Source of the DNA: Anaerohabitans sp036788095
Lineage (GTDB): Bacteria > Zhuqueibacterota > Zhuqueibacteria > Residuimicrobiales > Residuimicrobiaceae
DNA length: 5,195 bases
Assembly (NCBI GenBank): GCA_036788095.1
Contig: DAIQOA010000264.1
Coordinates: 1 to 5,195, forward strand
Direction of reading: 5' to 3'
The notes under the pieces were generated by a model. It ran no database searches and was not told where the DNA came from. It saw only the letters and a list, made by a program, of their open reading frames with translations. Shown piece by piece: positions 1-5,195 of the stretch (position 1 is the stretch's first letter; the number at the start of each line of letters is the position of its first letter). The position numbers and the translations under genes were made by a program.

Positions 1-116
1 GTTGGTTTTTCATAGAACAAATTTACAAAACCAATCTATTTTGGACAGCACTGATTAGTATTTTATTTTCAATTAATTTAGTTAAAAGCCGTTATTAAAG
101 CAAGAAAAATTTCAGC
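1..116. other. AT-rich intergenic stretch downstream of the operon
   Basis: No gene is visible here. By hand count about 30 of 116 bases are G or C, against clearly GC-rich coding DNA beside it. It follows the stop of the small membrane protein and runs off the left edge. There is no GC-rich stem followed by a T run, so I cannot call a classical terminator. Sigma70-like hexamer pairs can be found in both directions: TTGGAC at 41-46 with TATTTT at 64-69 (17-bp spacer, plus strand), and TTGCTT (103-98) with TAAATT (80-75) on the minus strand, also spaced 17. Such matches are expected by chance in DNA this AT-rich. The minus-strand pair would suit a gene beyond the left edge. Confidence 0.7.
2..34. 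repeat. AT-rich 8-bp inverted repeat at the window edge
   Basis: TTGGTTTT at 2-9 is the exact reverse complement of AAAACCAA at 27-34, leaving a 17-base loop. On the plus strand the right arm is followed by TCTATTTT, so it could be a weak terminator for a gene entering from the left. The stem is GC-poor and the loop long, so chance is a real alternative. Confidence 0.25.
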
Positions 117-452
117 TCACTCCTGAGGCGCAGAGGCCTGCTGCATGCCGCTGAGCAGCAGGTATCCGATGGTCACTACAAAAAGGCCGACCACCAGGGC
201 GACGACCGTCACCATGGCGACGGTGGCCAGCAAATCCGCGGCTGGGCTCCGTTCCACCTGCCTGTATCGGTGGCTTACCATGATATCGTAGAGCATTTTA
301 CCCGACAGGATCACAAAGAGCATGATCCCCAGCATGATTCTGGGAAAGGAAACCGTCTTTTCATGCATCCAGGCGATGGGAGACAGCAGCCAGATCAACA
401 GCCCCCACTTAACAACCTCCCAGACAAACGGTTTTATTTTGCTCCAGACCAC
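117..452 (-). CDS. Small three-helix membrane protein of unknown function
   Basis: This 111-residue protein is not one I recognise. Three hydrophobic segments are visible: roughly residues 10-29, 38-58 and 73-102. A charged stretch near 60-70 (HRYRQVERS) separates the second and third and carries several arginines, so by the positive-inside rule that loop is probably cytoplasmic. There is no signal-peptide cleavage site and no catalytic motif; the C-terminus is short and polar. The start is GTG at 452, chosen because AGGAG lies four bases upstream of it. An ATG two bases further upstream is in another frame and meets a stop after a few codons. The gene begins nine bases after the yraN stop, so it is almost certainly cotranscribed with yraN and rnhB. 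It is the last gene before the AT-rich stretch. Its reality is well supported by composition, ribosome binding site and spacing; its function is unknown. Confidence 0.8.
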   Translation of the reverse strand: MVWSKIKPFVWEVVKWGLLIWLLSPIAWMHEKTVSFPRIMLGIMLFVILSGKMLYDIMVSHRYRQVERSPAADLLATVAMVTVVALVVGLFVVTIGYLLLSGMQQASAPQE

Positions 453-456
453 ATCG

Positions 457-463
457 CTCCTTT
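457..463 (-). promoter_or_regulatory. Ribosome binding site of the membrane protein gene
   Basis: On the minus strand AAAGGAG overlaps the TAA stop of yraN and sits four bases before GTG at 452. It is the clearest Shine-Dalgarno sequence in the window and decides the GTG start over the out-of-frame ATG at 454. The overlap with the upstream stop suggests reinitiation by ribosomes finishing yraN. Confidence 0.7.
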
Positions 464-863
464 ACGGATCATCGCGCTCATCGTCGTTCTCTTCATTCAA
501 CCAAAAGGCATCTCGGATATGATGGATGGACAACACGCCCCGTTGCAGGCGCAACGTGATCACATCATAACGGCAGTCCACATCGTAGCATTCATGCAGC
601 GCACGGTAGCGCCTGGCAGCAGAGATCATGCACTTCTGTTTGCGCGGCGTGACCCAGGCTTCCGGTTCGCCGAAACTGCTGGAACGACAGGTTTTCACCT
701 CGACAAAGCAGAGATATTCTCCTTCGCGGGCAATGATATCGATCTCACCGTGGCCGGCGCGGAAATTACGCGCAAGAATCGTTAGGCCCTGCGCCTGGAG
801 ATACTCCACTGCCTTTTGTTCTCCAAAGGCGCCTAACCGTTTGGCGTAGCTGGAAGCGGCCAT
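462..863 (-). CDS. yraN: YraN/UPF0102 family endonuclease-like protein
   Basis: The 133-residue product matches the YraN (UPF0102) family, small cytoplasmic proteins with a restriction-endonuclease-like fold and a still poorly defined role, thought to act on DNA or recombination intermediates. Visible family marks are KRLGAFGE at 8-15, then A18 and YL at 21-22; RNFRAGHGEIDIIA at 32-45 with GEID at 39-42; FVEVKT at 53-58; and RYDVI at 98-102. D42, E55 and K57 form the expected PD-(D/E)xK-like catalytic set. The ATG at 863 was chosen because family homology starts right after it and AGGA at 876-873 precedes it; the open frame runs 21 codons further up to 926 without family character. The start lies inside the end of rnhB, overlapping by 31 bp. 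Oddities: after EVKT the family usually has R, whereas here C59 precedes R60, and the tail is very acidic (NEENDDERDD). Confidence 0.93.
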   Translation of the reverse strand: MAASSYAKRLGAFGEQKAVEYLQAQGLTILARNFRAGHGEIDIIAREGEYLCFVEVKTCRSSSFGEPEAWVTPRKQKCMISAARRYRALHECYDVDCRYDVITLRLQRGVLSIHHIRDAFWLNEENDDERDDP

Positions 864-1483
864 AACGACAGATCCTGCAGCTGTTTGGGATGAAAAGAGC
901 GACGATGGATGGGACACCAGCCCCATCGCCGGATCGCGCGCAAATGCTCGGCGGTCGGGTAGCCCTTGTGCTTGTCGAAACGGTACTGAGGATACAGGGC
1001 GTGATATTCCACCATTTTCTGATCCCTCGTCACTTTGGCGATGATGGAGGCAGCCGCCACACTCAGGGATAGACGATCGCCCTTTATTAACGTCGTGGTT
1101 GGGATAAAAGTTTCCGGACTGCCGCGGCCATCGATGAGCAAGTGGTCAGGGGTCAGATGAAGGCGGCGCACCGCTTCCAGCATGGCGCGATAGGTGGCTT
1201 GCAGGATATTGATGCGGTCGATGACCTGTTCCGAAACCACACCGACGCCCACAGCCAAGGCATGGGTTCGTATTAAAACGGCTGCAGCCTCGCGTTGCCT
1301 GGCGGTCAATCTCTTGGAATCATCGATGCCCGGCAACACGGTCTGGCCTTGGGGAAAGATAACCGCCGCCGCGACCACCGGTCCGGCCAGAGGACCGCGG
1401 CCGGCTTCGTCCACTCCGGCGACTTGAATAGAGCCCTGCCGCCAGAGCAGACGCTCATAGTGTAAGAGATCCACGTTCTTCAT
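833..1483 (-). CDS. rnhB: Ribonuclease HII
   Basis: RNase HII cuts the RNA strand of RNA-DNA hybrids and nicks 5' of single ribonucleotides misincorporated into DNA, starting ribonucleotide excision repair in the cytoplasm. The 216-residue length is typical. Family motifs are all present: GVDEAGRGPLAGPV at 23-36 with D25 and E26; DDSKRL at 54-59; LLIDG at 115-119 with D118; IKGD at 133-136 with D136; the helix around SVAAASIIAKVTRD at 141-154; and HKGYPTAEH at 172-180. D25, E26, D118 and D136 make the DEDD metal-binding site, so the enzyme should be active. The ATG at 1483 is preferred: homology starts close behind it, while the frame extends to a TTG at 1576 with a basic, low-complexity leader that fits no family. 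No good Shine-Dalgarno precedes this ATG. The stop is TAG at 835, inside yraN; this pairing is common across bacteria. Confidence 0.97.
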   Translation of the reverse strand: MKNVDLLHYERLLWRQGSIQVAGVDEAGRGPLAGPVVAAAVIFPQGQTVLPGIDDSKRLTARQREAAAVLIRTHALAVGVGVVSEQVIDRINILQATYRAMLEAVRRLHLTPDHLLIDGRGSPETFIPTTTLIKGDRLSLSVAAASIIAKVTRDQKMVEYHALYPQYRFDKHKGYPTAEHLRAIRRWGWCPIHRRSFHPKQLQDLSLWPLPATPNG

Positions 1484-1682
1484 GCCACAGACCAGCCCAT
1501 CTGATGAATGACCGGAGGAAAAGCCGTTCCGACGGATTCGGACACTGCGCCGATGCGGCAGAGAACGATGGTACAAACAAAGGTCTCCACCGTTGCTCTT
1601 GCGCTTTTACCGGCGCCGGCGACGGCGCCGCACTCGACGGAAACTGCAGGACCACTCCTGTCTCCGGTCCGGCGCCGCGGGA
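1484..1682. other. 199-bp gap between PEGA gene and rnhB
   Basis: This is the only sizeable internal gap in the gene run. It is GC-rich at its right end and holds the hairpin at 1611-1630. Two minus-strand frames stay open across it, including one in frame with the PEGA gene after its TGA, but their products show no recognisable domain and the open frames are expected at this base composition. I see no convincing sigma70 promoter and no T-tract terminator. It could carry an rnhB promoter of a type I cannot recognise, or be an untranslated leader. Confidence 0.6.
1611..1630. repeat. Perfect GC-rich hairpin (CGGCGCCG twice, 4-base loop)
   Basis: CGGCGCCG at 1611-1618 and 1623-1630 are identical and each is its own reverse complement, so they form an all-GC 8-bp stem around a four-base loop (TCGC on the transcribed minus strand). 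What follows on the minus strand is GTAAAAGCGC, with no T run, so it does not fit an intrinsic terminator. A third copy lies at 1670-1677, just after the PEGA stop codon. It may act as an mRNA stabiliser or attenuating stem between the two gene pairs, or be a by-product of GC-rich composition. Confidence 0.55.
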
Positions 1683-2396
1683 TCAGGGCCGCGACGGCGG
1701 AAGCGGCAGTTCGCTGGCATCCTTGCCGCCGGCATCGTCCTCCCGGTTGAAAATAAACCAGGCCAACAGAATCGAGGCGCTGCCTCCGCCCAGAGCCCAC
1801 CATGACCGATACCATGGCTTGGATAATTTTTCCAGTTGAAAAAAAAGAGTGTCCGTGCGTCCGGGGTTCACCTGAATGACCGTCTGCAGATCGTCGTGGC
1901 CCGGGGCATGCAGCAAAAAGTCAAACTCGCCGGCATTCAGGTTCATAAAAGCCGCAGGTGTGTTCATGGACACCGACTTGCCGGAACGACGGTCATAGCA
2001 GACTGCAATGGCCGTGGGTGGATCGGACTCTATCCACAGGCTGCCCATGTTGGCCTGTCTGACGAAATGATACTGCTCGTACAGATCCGGTGGAATCAGA
2101 TGGGTGTCAAGTTCGCGCCCCGGATCGATGTCGACCGCCTGCTGCAAATGGCTGCGAACGCTGTCAGGCTGCCCGTTGAGCCGGATCAGAGAAAAGGCAT
2201 AATACAGGTGTGCATCAAAGCGATCGGAAACCGGCAGGGTCGGGTCGGACAGAGCCCGGCGCATTAGCATCAGCGCGGTCTCGAACTCGGCTTGATAAAA
2301 CGCTTCCACGCCCTTTTGGACTCGATCACCCTTAGCGGATTGACCATAGACCATGGTCCCCGCCAGCATGAGCACCAGCCATAGTATCTTTTTCAT
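1683..2396 (-). CDS. Exported TPR-like and PEGA-domain membrane-anchored protein
   Basis: The 237-residue product begins with a signal peptide: KK at 2-3, hydrophobic core 4-16, likely cleavage after VYG at 16-18. Residues 24-92 read as TPR-like helix pairs (GVEAFYQAEFETALMLMRRAL near 29-49, then YAFSLIRLNGQPDSVRSHLQQAVDID near 66-91). Residues 117-189 fit a PEGA domain, a small beta fold common in surface-associated proteins: SLWIESDPPTAIA near 119-131, TPAAF at 146-150, L-x-AGEFDF near 153-160, APGH at 164-167 and a final VNPGRTDTLFFQLEK at 176-190. A single membrane span (about 199-216) follows a KPWYRSWW lead-in, and a short Pro-rich tail ends the chain. It should sit outside the cytoplasm as an anchored scaffold or binding protein; the exact partner is unknown. 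Its ATG overlaps the upstream TGA by four bases, implying translational coupling to the large secreted protein. No strong Shine-Dalgarno is seen, in line with coupling. The domain call is good; the role is inferred. Confidence 0.85.
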   Translation of the reverse strand: MKKILWLVLMLAGTMVYGQSAKGDRVQKGVEAFYQAEFETALMLMRRALSDPTLPVSDRFDAHLYYAFSLIRLNGQPDSVRSHLQQAVDIDPGRELDTHLIPPDLYEQYHFVRQANMGSLWIESDPPTAIAVCYDRRSGKSVSMNTPAAFMNLNAGEFDFLLHAPGHDDLQTVIQVNPGRTDTLFFQLEKLSKPWYRSWWALGGGSASILLAWFIFNREDDAGGKDASELPLPPSRP

Positions 2397-5195
2397 CTTA
2401 GGAAGATCATCTTTCTTTGTGCGCTGAAATCAGGTCCGTTCATCTTGATCAGATAAACGCCGGAAGCCGCAATCCGTCCGGTTTCGTCACGACCGTCCCA
2501 AAGCATCTGTTTGCGTCCGGCGGTCTGGACGCCGGAATAGAGCACGCGTATATTCTGCCCAAGGAGATTATAGACAGCGATCTCCACTCTGCCCTCTCTG
2601 ACGACCTGATAGGTGATCACGGTCTGTCCGTTAAAGGGATTGGGATAGTTTTGCAGCAGTTCGGTGGTGGTCGCCATGCCGCTCTGGCTGTTCTCCGCCA
2701 TGAAGCGGCTGCTGCCCGCCAGCAGTTGAAAACGGCGGACGGTGTCGTTCTTGGCGCTGATGAAATAGTAAACCGAATCATTTTTCAGATTGACCCACAC
2801 CTGATCGCGTTCATCCCACAGACCGGCGGAAAAGGTTTCCGGCCACTGGCCGGAGCGGTGAAAGTTCAGCTGGACCGTTTTTTCCGATTGATTGGTAGTG
2901 ACCGCGATATTCCAGATGTAGCCTTCGGCCGGCCGGCGGAAATCCGTAGCCCAGGGCCGGCCGCTTGAATCCATAAACGCAAAAGCGACAAAATCGCCCA
3001 CCGGGTAGGGCTCGGGGTACTTGGCCATGGGTCGGTCGCCGGATGCCACGCCAAGGTAATTGTTGTCGTCCACCGCATCGGCTGCCCTCGCCGTGATGTG
3101 GAAGAGCCAGTCTGCACCCTTGAAAGCGACTTCCGCCGGTATCTTGTGCAGCGTTGCCGCTGACTCGAGCGCCGGGATGATAAGCTTGGCCTGATCATGA
3201 TCGGAATAAAAGCTGTACCCCTGCCAAGGTTTCATTTGCTCGACCTCAAACGGCAACAACCAGCGGCCCTCGTAAGCATAGGGGCCGATCACTTTTTGCG
3301 TATCCGCGCCTGTCGCTTTTAACACATCGCTCCAATCCACAATAAAGGCATAGGGATTGGCCACATCGTTCCATCCTTTGGTCAGGGTGATGGCAAACGA
3401 TGGGTATACAGCCACCGAAACGCCGGGGCCGCTGTCCAGCGCCACATCCGGCAGGGCGGTGATCAGCCAGAACGACCGACCAGGTTCAACCCGGCCCAAC
3501 TGCGGATACTCGTTGAATGCAGAGACGGCGGTCTCCCAGGAGAACAATCGCCATTTGCGCCTGTCATAGGCGCCAAGGTCATCCTCGAACACCGCCTCGG
3601 GCCGCGGGTCATCAATCTGGATGGGAAAAGACACCAGCTGATAACGGTTGACCTCCGTGCCCGCTGCAGGCGGCGCCGGCCGCAGCAGGCCGTTGTTGTT
3701 GGCGCCGACCATGCGCACGCGCAGACTAAAGCTGGACGGCGTCTGTTCCAGAGCCGGCTCTCGCCGCAGCGTCAACCCATCAGTGGACCAAAGGACATAT
3801 TCCAGACCGCGCGCTCCCAGGGCTGAAGCAGGGATGGTCGCGCTAAAGGTGCTGTCATCGATCCGGCTCATCCCCAGGGTGGTGCGAAAGCGGCTGCCGG
3901 CTGGACCGTACTGCAGACTGGCGGATTCAATGCGGTTCTCGTCGTGGATGATCGCCTGAACGCCCACCGGAGTGTTCTCCAGCACCGGCGTCTGCGCAGC
4001 AGTGTACTTGATTCGTGGCGGAGTGCTGTCCAGACCCAGCGGCAGAATTTTCGCCGCAGAGAGATTGCCAGCGCTGTCGCTCAGCGTCACCTGCAGCTCA
4101 TAACGGCCGTCCACGGCATTGATCACCTTGAGCTCTGTCGTCAAGGCGCCGGTTGCCGGCACGGCTTTAATCTGCACCGGCTCTGGCAGCTGCGCCTGGG
4201 ATAAAGTGCACTGATTGGGATGAACTTCCTGAAAATGGACTTGGAGCGCAAGCCGGCCGGTCTTTTTCTGATTGAACCAATCCGGGGGCAGAGCCGGAGA
4301 CACCCAGCGCAGACTGTCGATCACCGGCGCCACCGGGTCATAACGCAGTACCACGGATGCTGTTTTCTTGTAATCCACATTGCCTTTGCCGTCCGCCAGC
4401 CAGAGATACACTCTTTGCGATTCTGTTTTGCGGATCGTCAGCGCCAACGGTTGCACGGCTGCCAGTGTGCCGGAGGTGTCCGTCTGGCTGGTTGGCGCTG
4501 TATCGAATTTCCAGAAAACCCGGGCGATGGAACTGGGATCCTGGGGATTTTCCCAGGTGAGTAAAAACAAGTTGCTCTTCTGCCAGGGGCTTGGAGCCGC
4601 GCCTCCGGCCATGAGGTTTATAGGCGCATCGGGCGCAGTGCGATCCACCATGGCGGTGTCGATCAAAGTGACGGTTTCCGCCTGATCGGCGAATAGCTCG
4701 CGAAGGCCCACCTGATCCCAGGCGGCGATTTCAAACGAATAACGATGACCGTGCACGCCGATATAACGCAGAGAGGTGGCGCGTACGCGCTGTTGCCACA
4801 GGTACCATGGTCCGTTGTCCACGCGCATGCGTATGTCATATTCGCCGGACAATCCGGAGCCATCGCCATCGCTGCCGACGTTGACGCCGCTCCAGCTGAC
4901 CTCAAACTCTGGGCTGATGCTGACCACCGGCGACAGCGCCCGGCTGCCCTGCGGCGCCGTTCCGTCCACGCCCAGGCGCAGGGTGTCAACCGCCATCTGT
5001 CCGGCTTTATCCGAAAGAAGAACCGGCACAGCATGCGGTCCGTCGTTCAAACCCGTGATCGGCACAATGGCGGTCAGCCAGCGCCGGCTGCCGGCCACGG
5101 ACACGGCCTGGGAGACCGGCGGATTGGAGCCGGGCAGGTGCATATGCAAGGAATCGGGAAAGAGCTCGCTGTACTGCATCCGCATCATGGCCTCG
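2393..5195 (-). CDS. Large secreted multi-Ig protein with C-terminal sorting domain, 5' end missing
   Basis: At least 931 residues are visible, counted from the ATG at 5188; the frame is open through the right edge (Glu-Ala codons before that ATG), there is no signal peptide, and the chain starts inside a beta domain, so the true start lies outside. Residues 1-490 hold Ig-like repeats whose boundaries are marked by D-x-T/V-A/P-P motifs at 75-79, 182-186, 284-288 and 387-391, about 103-107 residues apart. Residues 515-675 carry two related segments (RYQLVSFPI to SFWLI; then GWNDVANPY to WQGYSFYS). Residues 690-830 are beta-rich, with DDNNYLGVASG at 707-717 and ATDFRRPAEGYIWN at 747-760, a pattern recurring in secreted FCB proteins. 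Residues 844-931 are a FlgD-like/type A sorting domain: YPNPFN at 848-853, VYNLLGQ, WDGRDETG and ASGVYLIKM. It is probably exported by a type IX-like route and attached to or released from the surface. No enzymatic motif is seen; ligand or substrate is unknown. Confidence 0.92.
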   Translation of the reverse strand, partial: EAMMRMQYSELFPDSLHMHLPGSNPPVSQAVSVAGSRRWLTAIVPITGLNDGPHAVPVLLSDKAGQMAVDTLRLGVDGTAPQGSRALSPVVSISPEFEVSWSGVNVGSDGDGSGLSGEYDIRMRVDNGPWYLWQQRVRATSLRYIGVHGHRYSFEIAAWDQVGLRELFADQAETVTLIDTAMVDRTAPDAPINLMAGGAAPSPWQKSNLFLLTWENPQDPSSIARVFWKFDTAPTSQTDTSGTLAAVQPLALTIRKTESQRVYLWLADGKGNVDYKKTASVVLRYDPVAPVIDSLRWVSPALPPDWFNQKKTGRLALQVHFQEVHPNQCTLSQAQLPEPVQIKAVPATGALTTELKVINAVDGRYELQVTLSDSAGNLSAAKILPLGLDSTPPRIKYTAAQTPVLENTPVGVQAIIHDENRIESASLQYGPAGSRFRTTLGMSRIDDSTFSATIPASALGARGLEYVLWSTDGLTLRREPALEQTPSSFSLRVRMVGANNNGLLRPAPPAAGTEVNRYQLVSFPIQIDDPRPEAVFEDDLGAYDRRKWRLFSWETAVSAFNEYPQLGRVEPGRSFWLITALPDVALDSGPGVSVAVYPSFAITLTKGWNDVANPYAFIVDWSDVLKATGADTQKVIGPYAYEGRWLLPFEVEQMKPWQGYSFYSDHDQAKLIIPALESAATLHKIPAEVAFKGADWLFHITARAADAVDDNNYLGVASGDRPMAKYPEPYPVGDFVAFAFMDSSGRPWATDFRRPAEGYIWNIAVTTNQSEKTVQLNFHRSGQWPETFSAGLWDERDQVWVNLKNDSVYYFISAKNDTVRRFQLLAGSSRFMAENSQSGMATTTELLQNYPNPFNGQTVITYQVVREGRVEIAVYNLLGQNIRVLYSGVQTAGRKQMLWDGRDETGRIAASGVYLIKMNGPDFSAQRKMIFLR

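Noticed and set aside
18..25. TAAATTTG on the minus strand, fitting the Bacteroidota -7 consensus TAnnTTTG
   Set aside because: No TTG element lies at the expected upstream distance, and such words are frequent in AT-rich DNA.
270..785. 171-codon open frame on the plus strand over yraN and the membrane gene
   Set aside because: It lies antisense to two well-supported genes, has no recognisable domain and no ribosome binding site of note. It is a shadow of GC-rich coding sequence.
864..926. 21-codon extension of yraN to an upstream start
   Set aside because: Family homology begins at the ATG at 863, which has AGGA upstream. The extension would lie wholly within the conserved rnhB frame.
1484..1576. 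N-terminal extension of RNase HII to a TTG start
   Set aside because: The extra 31 residues are Arg/His/Ser-rich with no family match, and the ATG at 1483 gives the normal length for the family.
2927..2962. Two GGCCGGCC palindromes 28 bp apart (2927-2934 and 2955-2962)
   Set aside because: Both lie within the coding frame of the secreted protein, in Gly/Arg/Pro/Ala codons, and are easily explained by GC-rich codon use.
2417..2968. 183-codon plus-strand open frame opposite the sorting domain
   Set aside because: The opposite strand has unmistakable sorting-domain motifs; this frame shows none and is explained by codon composition. The same holds for 1836-2267 opposite the PEGA gene.
1..5195. 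CRISPR arrays, tRNA/rRNA genes, insertion sequences, toxin-antitoxin or phage genes
   Set aside because: I looked for regular repeats, cloverleaf-like stretches, transposase motifs and terminal repeats on both strands and found none.

Overview
The window looks like ordinary chromosomal DNA from a GC-rich bacterium of the broad FCB (Fibrobacterota-Chlorobiota-Bacteroidota) grouping. A candidate phylum such as KSB1 or Calditrichota is my best guess. The evidence is the C-terminus of the large protein, with a YPNPFN box, a FlgD-like Ig fold, a WDGRDE-type motif and an ASGVYL motif. That tail is the type A sorting module found on many secreted proteins of these lineages. The assignment is inference: no rRNA or tRNA is present to confirm it.

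All five supported genes lie on the minus strand, so reading order runs from the right edge to the left. (1) 5195-2393 is the 3' part of a large secreted multidomain protein: about four Ig-like repeats, a duplicated 'fit on a page' type module, a beta-rich region and the sorting tail. Its N-terminus lies beyond the right edge. (2) 2396-1683 is an exported TPR-like plus PEGA-domain protein with a C-terminal membrane anchor; its ATG overlaps the previous TGA (ATGA). (3) After a 199-bp gap holding a strong GC-rich hairpin comes 1483-833, ribonuclease HII (rnhB). (4) 863-462 is a YraN/UPF0102 nuclease-like protein overlapping the rnhB end by 31 bp. (5) 452-117 is a small three-helix membrane protein that starts at a GTG just after the yraN stop.

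The block therefore has two parts. One is an envelope/secretion pair that is probably translationally coupled. The other is a tight rnhB-yraN-membrane protein run that is probably cotranscribed. Pairing rnhB with yraN is a common bacterial arrangement. Whether the two parts share a transcript depends on the 199-bp gap, which has no T-tract terminator that I can see.

The last 116 bases at the left edge are strikingly AT-rich (about 26% G+C by my count) next to GC-rich genes, and hold no gene. I found no tRNA, rRNA, CRISPR array, transposon or recognisable defence system. I do not think the window holds a clearly new biological system. The parts most worth a second look are the coupled multi-Ig/PEGA pair, the hairpin gap, the unknown membrane gene after yraN, and the sharp composition change at the left edge.
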